Shown: positions 8,082-16,783, counted from the stretch's first letter. The stretch: DNA of 64,000 bases from Oscillospiraceae bacterium (GCA_015067215.1 SVMW01000001.1:35533-99532), one strand, 5' to 3'. Notes: generated from the letters alone by a model not told the origin. Numbers and translations are program-made.

Positions 8082-8783
8082 TTAAGCGCCGCCAAGGTAA
8101 GCTTTTTTGATTTCATCACTTTCCTTAAGCTCTTCCCCTGTGCCTGTGAGAACCACACGGCCGCTTTCCAGAACATATGCTCTGTCAGCAATGGAAAGTG
8201 CCATTTCGGCGTTCTGTTCAACAAGAAGAATTGTTGTGCCCATTTTGTGGAATTCCTTGATGATGTCAAAGATGCCCTGTACCAGAATTGGTGCAAGACC
8301 CATTGAAGGTTCGTCGAGGATAAGCAGGTCCGGGTGACTCATCATAGCACGGCCCATAGCCAGCATCTGCTGCTCGCCGCCCGACAAAGTGCCTGCAACC
8401 TGATTTTCACGTTCTTTAAGGCGTGGAAAATGGTTGTAAACGCTTTCAAGGTCTGCTGCCATATCATCGCCTTTTGTATAAGCACCCATCTCCAGATTTT
8501 CCTTAACAGTCATCTGTAAAAAGATGCGGCGGCCTTCCGGCACATGGGCAAGACCTTTGGAAACCAGCTTGTAAGCTTCCACTTTGCCGATATCTTCGCC
8601 TTTAAACACAATATGACCTGTTTTGGAGCGGAGAAGACCTGATATTGTTTTGAGAATGGTGGATTTACCCGCGCCGTTTGCACCGATAAGGGAAACAATT
8701 TCTCCTTCGTGAACTTCAAAGGAAACATCCTTTATGGCGTGGATTTGTCCGTAGTAAACATTTATATTTTCAACTTTAAGCAT
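8082..8783 (-). CDS. livF: Branched-chain amino acid ABC transporter ATP-binding protein LivF
   Basis: A 233-residue ABC ATPase. It shows Walker A GANGAGKST, the LivF-typical HVPEGRRIF, signature LSGGEQQMLAMGRAMM, Walker B LLILDEPSMGLAP and the H-loop-type switch region LLVEQNAE. It powers uptake with LivG on the cytoplasmic side of the LivH-LivM channel. The start ATG lies 3 bases after the livG stop with GGCGG upstream. It is the last gene of the five-gene livKHMGF operon. Confidence 0.95.
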   Translation of the reverse strand: MLKVENINVYYGQIHAIKDVSFEVHEGEIVSLIGANGAGKSTILKTISGLLRSKTGHIVFKGEDIGKVEAYKLVSKGLAHVPEGRRIFLQMTVKENLEMGAYTKGDDMAADLESVYNHFPRLKERENQVAGTLSGGEQQMLAMGRAMMSHPDLLILDEPSMGLAPILVQGIFDIIKEFHKMGTTILLVEQNAEMALSIADRAYVLESGRVVLTGTGEELKESDEIKKAYLGGA

Positions 8784-8786
8784 TTG

Positions 8787-9632
8787 TTATTCCGCCTTTT
8801 TACCAAGATAAGCTTCGATAACCTTAGGGTTAGCCTTGATTTCTGCAGGTGTGCCCTTTGCGATGATTTCGCCGTAGTTGAGAACGCAGATACCTTCACA
8901 GATACCCATAACAAGGTTCATATCGTGCTCGATAAGCATAATTGCAATCTGGAATTCGTCACGGATGCGACGGATGTTTTCCATGAGTTCGGCTGTTTCA
9001 CTTGGGTTCATGCCTGCAGCAGGTTCGTCAAGAAGAAGAATGTGCGGGTTGGTTGCCAGGGCACGCACAATTTCCAGTCTTCTCTGTGCGCCGTAAGGCA
9101 GGCTGCCTGCTTCGTGGTGACGCAGATCTGCCATGCCAAAGAAGTCAAGAAGTTCCTTTGCCTTGTCGTAGGCCTGTTTTTCGGTCTGTTTGTAGCCAAA
9201 ACCGTGAGTGATGGAGGAAACAAAGTTTGTGTGCAGCTGGTTGTGCATACCGATTTTAACGTTGTCCATAACACTCATTTTGCCGAACAGACGAATGTTC
9301 TGGAATGTACGGGCAATACCCATTTTGCTAACCTGGTCGCAGCTTTTGCCCTTTGTGTCGTAGCCGTCCAGCAGAATTGTGCCGCGGGTTGGCTGATAAA
9401 CGTTGGTCAAAAGGTTAAAAACCGTGGTTTTGCCTGCACCGTTAGGGCCGATAAGACCGCAGATTTCGGTTGGACCGATAGCAAGGTTTAAGTTGTTAAC
9501 AGCGGTGAGACCGCCAAAGTCGATGCCAAGCTGATGTGTCTGCAGCACAGGTGGCTTGTGCATATCTTCGATTGGAACAATAGAATGGCTCGGAAGGGGA
9601 ACCATAATTCTGTCAGGAGCTTTTACTGCCAT
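8787..9632 (-). CDS. livG: Branched-chain amino acid ABC transporter ATP-binding protein LivG
   Basis: A 281-residue ABC ATPase paired with LivF. Walker A GPNGAGKTTVFNLLT, the LivG signature GIARTFQNIRLF, PYGAQRRLEIVRAL in place of the usual LSGGQ, Walker B LLLDEPAAGMNP and the H-loop IEHDMNLVM are all visible. The first 25 residues (MAVKAPDRIMVPLPSHSIVP) form an N-terminal extension ahead of the usual start of the fold; the AAGGAGG site upstream of ATG 9632 supports this start. Confidence 0.95.
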   Translation of the reverse strand: MAVKAPDRIMVPLPSHSIVPIEDMHKPPVLQTHQLGIDFGGLTAVNNLNLAIGPTEICGLIGPNGAGKTTVFNLLTNVYQPTRGTILLDGYDTKGKSCDQVSKMGIARTFQNIRLFGKMSVMDNVKIGMHNQLHTNFVSSITHGFGYKQTEKQAYDKAKELLDFFGMADLRHHEAGSLPYGAQRRLEIVRALATNPHILLLDEPAAGMNPSETAELMENIRRIRDEFQIAIMLIEHDMNLVMGICEGICVLNYGEIIAKGTPAEIKANPKVIEAYLGKKAE

Positions 9633-9633
9633 A

Positions 9634-10644
9634 TTATTTTTCCTCCTTCTTTACTTTTTTTGCCGCAAGTGTGTTTTTAACAAACTGCACAGGTGAATAT
9701 TTGGCAATGAGCAGTTTGAGTTTTTCGTTGGATGTACCAAGCATCATTACGATAAGCACGATTGCATAGATAAGCATGCGGTAGTCCTGCAGTGAACGGA
9801 GCATTTCCGGAATAACTGCAATGAGTGCACCTGCGATAACGCTGCCGCGCACAGAACCGATGCCGCCCAGAACAACCATAACAAGAATTTCGATAGACTT
9901 GTTGTAGTCAAATGTGCCTGCGTTAATGATGGAGTAGTTGTGGCTGTACAAAACGCCTGCCATGCCTGCAAAGAAAGCGGCAAGGGCAAAAACCATAAGT
10001 TTGTATTTTGTTGCGTTGATACCCACGCTGGTTGCAGCGATGGTGTTGTCACGCAAGGCCTGAATTGCACGGCCGTGTTTTGATTTGGCAAGGTTGTTGA
10101 TTACAAAAAGTGTAAGGAACACCAGAATGATGCCGTATGTAAAGGACGCGTCCTGAGGTACCCCTTTGAGACCGGAAGGACCGCCTGTAAAGTCGAGGTT
10201 GATGATGATGCTTCGGAGAATTTCACCGAATGCAAGGGTAACGATGGCAAGATAGTCACCTTTGAGGCGCAGAACAACCACGCAAACCAAAGCGCCGAAC
10301 ATTGCGCCAACAATGCCGCCTGCCAGCATGGAAAGCGGAAAACGCACCATAACAGGAAGGTTCGGGAACATATTTTTCATAAATATGGACAAAAGACCGC
10401 CTGTGTAGGCACCGATGGACATAAATGCGGCGTGGCCGAGGGACAATTCGCCAAGGAAACCGATAACAAGGTTTAATGATACTGCAAGTGTCACATTAAC
10501 ACAGATTGGCACAAGCAAGCTTTGCATATGTCTTGTTGCGTTGCCTGTGGCAACCATAACTGTAACTACAATATAAAACAATGCAACTATGGCATAGGTT
10601 ATCAAGTTGTTTACAGTACTTTTTCTGAGTTTTGTCTTTTTCAT
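9634..10644 (-). CDS. livM: Branched-chain amino acid ABC transporter permease LivM
   Basis: A 336-residue membrane permease with eight to ten hydrophobic segments. It carries the LivM-type loops LSLGHAAFMSIGAYTGG, DYLAIVTLAFGEILR and the coupling-helix area GRAIQALRDNTIAATSVGI. ATG 10644 is chosen because AGGTG lies six bases upstream; a GTG at 10653 would overlap that site. It abuts livH and livG, so all five genes read as one operon. Confidence 0.94.
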   Translation of the reverse strand: MKKTKLRKSTVNNLITYAIVALFYIVVTVMVATGNATRHMQSLLVPICVNVTLAVSLNLVIGFLGELSLGHAAFMSIGAYTGGLLSIFMKNMFPNLPVMVRFPLSMLAGGIVGAMFGALVCVVVLRLKGDYLAIVTLAFGEILRSIIINLDFTGGPSGLKGVPQDASFTYGIILVFLTLFVINNLAKSKHGRAIQALRDNTIAATSVGINATKYKLMVFALAAFFAGMAGVLYSHNYSIINAGTFDYNKSIEILVMVVLGGIGSVRGSVIAGALIAVIPEMLRSLQDYRMLIYAIVLIVMMLGTSNEKLKLLIAKYSPVQFVKNTLAAKKVKKEEK

Positions 10645-10653
10645 ACTGAACAC

Positions 10654-11529
10654 CTATACCTTTTCGTTGATTTTTTTGCCAAGCAGGCCTGTAGGCTTGA
10701 GGCAGAGAACAAGAACCAGCACGCCAAAAACGATAGCGTCGGAAAGTTCTGTGGAGATGTAAGCTTTTGCAAGGTTTTCGATAACGCCAAGGAGAATGCC
10801 GCCAAGCATAGCACCCGGGATTGAACCGATACCGCCGAAAACAGCAGCTACGAAAGCCTTGATACCAGGCATTGAACCTGAATAAGGGCCGATAAAGCCG
10901 TATGTTGCACCAAAGAACACGCCTGCAACGGAAGCAAGGGCAGAACCGATTGCAAATGTGATGGTGATTGTGCGGTTAACACTGATACCCATAAGTTCAG
11001 CTGCATCACGGTCTTCACTCACTGCGCGCATTGCCTTACCAATCTTTGTTTTGTTGATAAACAGTGTAAGACCAATCATAATAACAAATGTAACAGCAAG
11101 TGTCATAATGCTTTCGCCGTTGATGGTCAGCTCGCCAAAATGCATTGGTTCCATTGTGATGATTTTTGGGAAACTTTTCTGTGTTGAACCGAAGATGAGC
11201 AGCGCAAGGGACTGCAGAAAGTAGGAAACACCGATTGCTGTGATGAGAACTGAAAGCGGTGGGGAGGAGCGCAGAGGTTTATATGCAATTCTTTCAATAA
11301 GAACGCCCATAACCACGCACACAATCACGCTGAGTCCAACACAAGCCACAACCGGCAAGCCCATGCTGTTGGCAGCAACGATAACGGTGAAAGCACCCAC
11401 CATAATAACGTCACCGTGTGCAAAGTTGAGCATCTTTGCAATGCCGTATACCATTGTATAACCAAGGGCTATCAGGGCATAGATACTGCCCAGACTTAAA
11501 CCGCTGATAAGGTTGGAAAGAAAATTCAT
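10654..11529 (-). CDS. livH: Branched-chain amino acid ABC transporter permease LivH
   Basis: A 291-residue permease beginning with the characteristic GLSLGSIYALIALGYTMVYG and MLNFAHGDV, followed by the ABC-contact loop MRAVSEDRDAAELMGI. Start ATG has CGGAG upstream. It is separated from livK by 108 bases holding a hairpin, which probably lets the binding-protein gene be expressed more strongly than the permease genes. Confidence 0.95.
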   Translation of the reverse strand: MNFLSNLISGLSLGSIYALIALGYTMVYGIAKMLNFAHGDVIMVGAFTVIVAANSMGLPVVACVGLSVIVCVVMGVLIERIAYKPLRSSPPLSVLITAIGVSYFLQSLALLIFGSTQKSFPKIITMEPMHFGELTINGESIMTLAVTFVIMIGLTLFINKTKIGKAMRAVSEDRDAAELMGISVNRTITITFAIGSALASVAGVFFGATYGFIGPYSGSMPGIKAFVAAVFGGIGSIPGAMLGGILLGVIENLAKAYISTELSDAIVFGVLVLVLCLKPTGLLGKKINEKV

Positions 11530-11553
11530 AATAAACTCCGTTTTTATAAGACG

Positions 11554-11591
11554 GCATTTTCGGACAGATAGAAAATCTGCCCGAAAATACC
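11554..11591 (-). promoter_or_regulatory. Intercistronic hairpin between livK and livH
   Basis: CATTTTCGGaCAGAT and ATCTGcCCGAAAATA form an imperfect inverted repeat with a 5-base loop. On the minus-strand transcript it lies just after livK and before livH. A partial terminator or mRNA-stabilising hairpin at this place is common in binding-protein operons. Confidence 0.6.
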
Positions 11592-11637
11592 TGTTTTTTA
11601 TATTACACTTTAGGAAGATAACTTTTTATCTTTAAAA

Positions 11638-12810
11638 TCATTTAACGTTGTCGTAGGAAACGTAAACGCCGTCAACGATAACAACAGCTGTTGCGTTTTT
11701 GTCTGGTTCGCCTTCTGGTGTCCACTGCATTGTACCTGTTGTACCAACAACTGTGATTTCTGTCATAGCTTTAATCATTTTTTCGTTGAATTCAGGGTCG
11801 TCAGGGTTTGTGTCTGCGTGTTTCATAGCTTCAACGATTGCGTATACAGCGTCGTATGCGTCTGCTGCAAACTGGTCAGGTGTGTAGCCGTAGTCAGCTT
11901 TGAATGCTGCTGTGAAGGATTTTGTAGGTTCTGTTTCGCTGTCTGCTGCGAATGGTGTAAGGAGCATAACGCCTTCTGTAAGTGGGAGGTTGTCTGCACC
12001 GATTTTTTCAAGGATACCGTCAAGACCGTCGCAGCCGAAGAATGTTACGTCGAGACCAACTTTGTCAGCCTGTGTGATGATGTATGCTGCTTCCTGTGCG
12101 TAGATTGGGAGGAAGAGAAGGTCAGCGCCGGAATCTTTAACTGCCTGAAGCTGTACAGAGAAGTCTGTGTTGGACTGGTCTGTAAATGCCTGTTCTGTTA
12201 CAACATTGAGGCCGTTTTCTGCTGCTGTTGCAACAAAGGAGTTTCTGAGACCGTTGGAGTAGTCGTTGGATTTGTCATAGATAATTGCAACTTTTTCGCC
12301 AACTGCGTTGTCTTTGATAAAGTTTGCTGCGTAAAGGCCCTGTGCGGAGTCTTCGAAACAAACGCGGAAGCAGTTGTCGTACTGTGTACATTCAAGCTGT
12401 GAGCCGGATGGTGTAAGGAGAAGCATGCCGTCTTTAACTGCTTCTTCTGTCATTGCGATACAAGCACCGGATGTTGTGCCGCCAAGTGTAACGTCCATAC
12501 CGTCGTCATAAAGTGTTGCGTAAGCCTGAACTGCCTGTGCGCCGTCAGCCTGGTCGTCTTCAACTCTTGCTACAACTGTCCAGCCGTTAACGCCGCCAGC
12601 TGCATTGATTTCTTTTGCTGCAAGTTCAGCACCCTGTTTAACGCTTGTGCCGTATGTTGCATAGTCGCCTGTAAGTGGGCCTGTGCCGCCGATAAGGAGA
12701 ACTTTTTCTGTTTCTGTGCCTTCGCCTTCAGTTGCAGGTGCGGAGGAACATGCGGTCATTGTGCTGACGAGCATTGCTGCTGCTAAAAATAATGCTAAAA
12801 ACTTTTTCAT
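11638..12810 (-). CDS. livK: Branched-chain amino acid ABC transporter substrate-binding lipoprotein
   Basis: A 390-residue Leu/Ile/Val-binding family protein. It starts with a lipoprotein signal (MKKFLALFLAAAMLVSTMTAC), so Cys21 should be lipidated and anchor it outside the membrane. The mature part begins GGTGPLTGDYATYGTSVKQG, typical of periplasmic-binding fold type I, with LTPSGSQ and AADAYDAVYA later. Alanine codons are strongly GCT/GCA and valine GTT, as expected for a very highly expressed gene. RBS AGAGG precedes the ATG. First gene of the operon. Confidence 0.93.
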   Translation of the reverse strand: MKKFLALFLAAAMLVSTMTACSSAPATEGEGTETEKVLLIGGTGPLTGDYATYGTSVKQGAELAAKEINAAGGVNGWTVVARVEDDQADGAQAVQAYATLYDDGMDVTLGGTTSGACIAMTEEAVKDGMLLLTPSGSQLECTQYDNCFRVCFEDSAQGLYAANFIKDNAVGEKVAIIYDKSNDYSNGLRNSFVATAAENGLNVVTEQAFTDQSNTDFSVQLQAVKDSGADLLFLPIYAQEAAYIITQADKVGLDVTFFGCDGLDGILEKIGADNLPLTEGVMLLTPFAADSETEPTKSFTAAFKADYGYTPDQFAADAYDAVYAIVEAMKHADTNPDDPEFNEKMIKAMTEITVVGTTGTMQWTPEGEPDKNATAVVIVDGVYVSYDNVK

Positions 12811-12920
12811 AACTAATACCTCTTATAATAAAAATTTTTAATTCTTGAAATTTTATCTGTTCCTGAGTTCCGGATTCTCAGAAAGCAGATTATATATACA
12901 GCGGCCGTGCCGCTTTATAC

Positions 12921-12963
12921 CAAAAAATTAAGCTGTGCCCGATGGAACCAAGCACAGCCTTTT
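12921..12963 (-). terminator. Terminator after the small membrane protein gene
   Basis: Read on the minus strand, AAAGGCTGTGC pairs with GCACAGCTT around a 13-base loop and is followed by AATTTTTT. It lies just past the stop codon of the gene at 12985. Confidence 0.75.
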
Positions 12964-12984
12964 GCCTTTTATATTGTGCAAAAC

Positions 12985-13251
12985 CTAGTTTGCCAAAACC
13001 AGCCTGTTTCCTTTAAATATCCTGTTGTCTGCCATAATAATAATGCGGCTAATAAGGGAAATTATTGCAACACTAATAAGAACGCCGAGAGCGCCCTGCA
13101 TTGCCATTAGACAAACAAAAATAAAAGTGCATACTGCACACAATGTTGCAGAATGCACCAGACAAGCTTTTTTTGCACAGGAAGCAGCCTCAGACTGATT
13201 AGCAGCCTGATTGTTATAACTATAAACATCAGTAAACAATGTTGTCATCAT
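12985..13251 (-). CDS. Small membrane protein of unknown function
   Basis: An 88-residue protein. I take ATG 13251 (MMTTLFTDVYS) with AAAGGAAG nine bases upstream; a longer reading to 13314 lacks a site. The N-terminal 35 residues are polar, with a Cys (SCAKKAC) pair, followed by two hydrophobic helices (about 36-55 and 58-75) and a short basic tail. I do not recognise a family. It is monocistronic with its own terminator and lies between the liv operon and a degraded regulator. Confidence 0.55.
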   Translation of the reverse strand: MMTTLFTDVYSYNNQAANQSEAASCAKKACLVHSATLCAVCTFIFVCLMAMQGALGVLISVAIISLISRIIIMADNRIFKGNRLVLAN

Positions 13252-13522
13252 AACCTGTACTTCCTTTCGTAATGATATTATGATTATAAATCTGCAAAAT
13301 GGAAAAGTCAACAATTATTAACAAATTTTGAACTTTATTGTAAATTACTACAAATCGGTACATTTTTGGTGCAGTTTTTTTGCATTTTGCACAACAAAAT
13401 TGTTTCATAAATGGATTTTTGTTGCCCTTGAAACGTTTCCATATATGTTGTTTTTTACTTTTTGGTGTGATTTTCAAAAGGTTTCAGGTGCATTTTATAA
13501 CAATATTTATGCATAAAAACAC

Positions 13523-13555
13523 AAAAGACGGGTGGTTATGAACTCCCGTCTTTTT
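13523..13555 (-). terminator. Bidirectional terminator hairpin
   Basis: AAAAGACGGG pairs with CCCGTCTTTT around a 12-base loop, with A/T runs on both sides. It directly abuts the stop codon of the degraded XRE-type gene on the minus strand. Confidence 0.75.
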
Positions 13556-13766
13556 ATTCTTCCTCTGTAAAACACACAACATCATTCGGGGTGCAGTCTA
13601 ATATACGGCACAGTTTTTCAAGGGTGACAAGTGTGATGTTATTATTCTTTTTAAGTCCGTCAAGGGTTTTGTTGTCGATGCCTGATTTTATAAGACGATA
13701 CTGCGAAACACCCTTTTATTCCATTGTGCGCCATAATGGGCTGTAATCTATAATGACAATCACCAC
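13554..13766 (-). pseudogene. XRE-type helix-turn-helix regulator, nonsense-mutated
   Basis: One frame reads IIDYSPLWRTME, then stop, then KGVSQYRLIKSGIDNKTLDG and KKNNNITLVTLEKLCRILDC-TPNDVVCFTEEE. This is the full pattern of a short (about 68-residue) Cro/CI-like regulator of the YozG type, broken by a TAA at 13716-13718 where Glu or Gln is expected. No ATG is present at the expected start; GTG codons at 13766 or 13763 are the only candidates. Unless the stop is a strain polymorphism or sequencing error, the gene is dead. It is divergent from the small DYRQMY gene. Confidence 0.8.
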
Positions 13767-13772
13767 CTCTGA

Positions 13773-13842
13773 GTTTATGTTATTATGATAAACACAATCA
13801 GAGAAAATAAATATTGTGGAGATATTCACAATGTGCTATTAT
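13773..13842 (+). promoter_or_regulatory. Divergent regulatory region with two inverted repeats and a promoter
   Basis: Two palindromes lie between the degraded regulator and the small gene: GTTTAT-N9-ATAAAC (13773-13793) and ATTGTG-N8-CACAAT (13813-13832). The second overlaps the -35 (TTGTGG, 13814) and spacer of a promoter whose -10 is TATTAT at 13837. This is the layout of a repressor site on the small-gene promoter. Confidence 0.55.
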
Positions 13843-13864
13843 AAAACAAAAAGGAGTTTTATAT

Positions 13865-14026
13865 ATGTGTGATTACAGACAGATGTATCTGCACCTGTTC
13901 AATGCCGTAACCGACGCTGTCGAACAGATGCAATGCAGTATATTGGATGAAAAACAGTACAACATTGTTTCAAAGCTTATTACAGCACAGCAGGAATGTG
14001 AGGATATGTTTATTGAACAGGAATAA
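13865..14026 (+). CDS. Small DYRQMY-motif protein, copy 1
   Basis: A 53-residue acidic, mostly helical protein. It begins MCDYRQMYLHLFNAVTDAVE and ends EDMFIEQE. AAGGAG lies upstream of the ATG. A paralogue at 33246 shares DYRQMYxxLFNAVTDA and the AQxE region. I believe similar small proteins are common and unnamed in Clostridia, often beside a short XRE regulator. Here the partner regulator on the opposite strand carries a stop. The 206-bp structured element begins 21 bases after the stop codon. Function unknown. Confidence 0.7.
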   Translation: MCDYRQMYLHLFNAVTDAVEQMQCSILDEKQYNIVSKLITAQQECEDMFIEQE

Positions 14027-14047
14027 CAGAAAACACCCCTTTATCCA

Positions 14048-14253
14048 AGCGACATCCCGATAAGAAAACATAAATACCCGCCAAATCGCTGTAAAGTGAT
14101 TTGGCGGGTACATTTTTGCCCATTTTTGCACAAAGAGTGCTGATACAAGGAAGAAACACGCAGCACTACTTTGTGTAATGCAAGTGTTGATGACGCCGTA
14201 GCTGCCTTTTTGTGTTGAAAATTGGGTTTTTGTTTTCTTATCGGGAGGCCGCT
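14048..14253 (+). repeat. 206-bp structured element with terminal inverted repeats, copy 1
   Basis: The ends AGCGACATCCCGATAAGAAA and the reverse complement of the right end (AGCGGCCTCCCGATAAGAAA) match at 18 of 20 positions. Inside lies a 14-bp hairpin (14076-14109, loop TGTAAA), then a second stem in which CACAAAG and AGTGCTG pair with CAGCACT and CTTTGTG. An identical-length copy is at 33381. Flanking CACCCCTT and AAGGGGTG followed by T7 extend the pairing, so the whole could end the small-gene transcript. It could be a MITE, a structured RNA, or both. Confidence 0.7.
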
Positions 14254-14283
14254 CAAGGGGTGCTTTTTTTATTATTCTGTTAT

Positions 14284-16263
14284 TTATCTCTGCACAATTA
14301 TCACAAGAGCGTTAAGTGCCACAAAAACATCGGTAAATGCAATTGCAAAGCACAATTGACGGAAAATATCCTTTGTTATGGTGATAACCCTGTTTTTGCA
14401 CGCCAGCAGCAGCAACGGCAGTGCAGGCAGCAGATATTTGCCCTGCAGGCCGTAAAGGCTTGTGTAGCTTACAGGCGTCCAGCACACTGCAACATAAACC
14501 ACCGCCGCAAACACCAGCATAAATGCTGCCGCAAGGCCTGCGCGTTCTCTTGTGCGCAGAGTGTGGCTGTCCGATGGTGTACAGCAGGTGGAAAGCACCA
14601 CCACTGTAAATATTACATACAGGAATGCTTCGCTGATAAAGATGGAGTTGTACCCCAGCACACCTCCAAGAATGCTGCGGATGTAGAATGCACCGTTTTC
14701 AAAAACAGTGCTGATAAACAGACGCAAAGCAACCATAGGGTTGTGCAGAAGCAGGCCAAGGTTAAAGGTTGCATCAGGGTTTGTTGCCAGCAGGGTTTCA
14801 AGGCTTTCGGCAGAAACAAGGGTGTTTTTAACATAGTCTACCAGCCAGCCGTTATTGAACAGCATAAACACTGCCACCGCCCCAAACAGCACCGCTACTA
14901 CGGCAAGCACAATCCATTTTGTCTTTTTGCCGCCTTTGAAACTGAAGGTGAAGTTTTCCTTTTTAAGCAGCAGCACCAGAGGACACATAAGAATATAGAT
15001 GTATTTTGACGGTGCCAGCAGTGCGGTGATGACCGCAAGGAGTATAAGCTGTTTTGCGGTGTATTTTTCCTGCTGATGCCACAGCTTAAGCAGGTATGCC
15101 GCAAAGATGAAGCCGATGGAAATTACAAAAACATCGCGGGAAAAACTGTTTACAATGTGCAGGGTGATTGGCAGAAAACTTACCGCCATAAAAACTTCCT
15201 TGCCGAGAGGTGTGATTTTTACCGCAAAGTATGCACACAGAGCAAAAACCATCAGGTTTAAAAATCTGCCCAGATACATCATCGGCACATAGCCAAGGTT
15301 AAACAGTTTGCCCAGCAGAATACCCGCTGCACCCGCTGCATAAACGCCCTCAAAATCATTTACAATCCAGTTGTCGGTTGTAAACACCGCTTCGTCGCTT
15401 TCGGCTTTGCTGAAAAAGTTTTTGTAAATGTATTCATAGCTGAAAACTGTGGTGTTGCGGTCCTCAAAAATTTCGTCAAAGTCTTCGGTGCGGCGCATAA
15501 GGTTGTTTGTCCATTTAAAGCCCTCCCCTTCAATGCGGTTTGCCAGCTGATAGGCAGAGGAGAAATGGCCTTCTTCGTCAGGGGAAGAAAACGGCGGCAG
15601 CACCATTGTAAACACAAGGCTTACTGCCAGCAGCGCAACAAGGAACACGTTTTCCTTTTTGAATTTAAATATAAAGCATACGGCATAAAGCACAACAGCA
15701 ACAGTCACAACCACCAGCCACAACAGGTCAAACCATCTGTAAACTGCAGCGGCATCGGCAACATAGCTGATTACACCAAATGCAATGGACCCGCTTTCAG
15801 CAGAAGACCAGATGCGCATATAGGCATTTTCTGTTGCAAAGGTCGGGGTTATGCGGAGAATGTAGTCGCTTCTGCCGTTTGATATGTGCGGTGTGTCAAA
15901 ATGAATGGCAGAATAGCTGTCGTTAAGCAAAGTTTCGGTGTTGCCTGTGGCCTGTGCCAGTACCCCGCCTGTGGAAGGGTCCACAAGTTCAGCATAGAAA
16001 CTGCCTGCCTGAGGCTTGCCTGCATTGTGAAAACGCACCCTTACGCCATAAAGATTGCCGATTGCAGTGAAAGGCTGTTCCACCGTTTTGTTGTGGGCAA
16101 ATTCCACGCCCGGGCTGTCAAACACGTCGCTGATAAAATAGCCGCTGGTTTTGGCTGTGGCAGGCTGCACAAAGGTGGTGCGGATAAAAAACATTGCAAG
16201 GCACAGCGCCATAACAACTGCACCGAGGGCAATTATGTGGGTGAGTAGCTTTTTAACTTTCAT
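14284..16263 (-). CDS. DUF2142 family polytopic membrane protein (glycosyltransferase-like)
   Basis: A 659-residue protein with a first helix near residues 7-27, an extracytoplasmic beta-rich domain of about 150 residues (YFISDVFDSPGVEF ... YMRIWSSAES), then ten or more hydrophobic segments. The loop LPPFSSPDEEGHFSSAYQLA is the hallmark of DUF2142, a GT-C-like family associated with cell-surface polysaccharide and wall teichoic acid modification. The start is ATG 16263 (MKVKKLL) with GAAGGGA upstream rather than the unsupported ATG at 16317. It is monocistronic; donor and acceptor are unknown. Confidence 0.8.
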   Translation of the reverse strand: MKVKKLLTHIIALGAVVMALCLAMFFIRTTFVQPATAKTSGYFISDVFDSPGVEFAHNKTVEQPFTAIGNLYGVRVRFHNAGKPQAGSFYAELVDPSTGGVLAQATGNTETLLNDSYSAIHFDTPHISNGRSDYILRITPTFATENAYMRIWSSAESGSIAFGVISYVADAAAVYRWFDLLWLVVVTVAVVLYAVCFIFKFKKENVFLVALLAVSLVFTMVLPPFSSPDEEGHFSSAYQLANRIEGEGFKWTNNLMRRTEDFDEIFEDRNTTVFSYEYIYKNFFSKAESDEAVFTTDNWIVNDFEGVYAAGAAGILLGKLFNLGYVPMMYLGRFLNLMVFALCAYFAVKITPLGKEVFMAVSFLPITLHIVNSFSRDVFVISIGFIFAAYLLKLWHQQEKYTAKQLILLAVITALLAPSKYIYILMCPLVLLLKKENFTFSFKGGKKTKWIVLAVVAVLFGAVAVFMLFNNGWLVDYVKNTLVSAESLETLLATNPDATFNLGLLLHNPMVALRLFISTVFENGAFYIRSILGGVLGYNSIFISEAFLYVIFTVVVLSTCCTPSDSHTLRTRERAGLAAAFMLVFAAVVYVAVCWTPVSYTSLYGLQGKYLLPALPLLLLACKNRVITITKDIFRQLCFAIAFTDVFVALNALVIIVQR

Positions 16264-16454
16264 AGGGGTATGGTCCCTTCTGTATATATCAGGTTTTTTG
16301 TTTACACAATATTTCATTTTATACTATACCATATATAATACTGTTTTTGCAAACTCTGCCGCCTTGGAATATTTCTGCAGGGGGACATAATCGGTCCGGC
16401 AGCATTAAGTTATGAGAATCCGGGAAATACATATATAATATAATAAAGCAAAAT

Positions 16455-16533
16455 ATCATTCTGAACGCAGCGAAGAATCTCCTTGTTTAATCAAACCGGA
16501 AGATTCTTCGGCATAAATGCCTCAGAATGACAT
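16455..16533. repeat. Dispersed inverted repeat R1, copy 2
   Basis: It runs from ATCATTCTGAACGCAGCGAA to CCTCAGAATGACAT with inner arms GAAGAATCTCC and GGAAGATTCTTC. It is in the gap between the DUF2142 gene and the DtxR-type regulator. Confidence 0.85.
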
Positions 16534-16640
16534 GTTTTTTGTTAACCTGATGACAGCTGATAATCAGTCATCCGGTATAAATTCAGGTGCGGGCAGAACG
16601 CAGCATAGGTAACAGCAATATCCTTCCTTTTTAACACCAC

Positions 16641-16669
16641 TTGAAAAGCGGTTTAGTGTATGCTAACAT
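16641..16669 (+). promoter_or_regulatory. Promoter with embedded palindrome upstream of the DtxR-type gene
   Basis: TTGAAA (16641) and TAACAT (16664) are 17 bases apart. The palindrome TTAGTGTATGCTAA (16653-16666) overlaps the spacer and -10 and resembles metal-regulator boxes of the TTAG...CTAA kind, so autoregulation is plausible. Confidence 0.4.
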
Positions 16670-16783
16670 ATTTATATATAATACAACATTATTATGTGGA
16701 CATATGCCCTTTGCACAGGGCGGTGCTGTGTGCAGTATCAGATGCTCAAAGCACCTTGTCCGCAGATGCAGGGCGGTGATTAA

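Noticed and set aside
14048..14253. Integron attC site or CRISPR-like structure
   Set aside because: The element has paired ends and hairpins, but no GTTRRRY/RYYYAAC core sites, integrase gene or repeated spacers.
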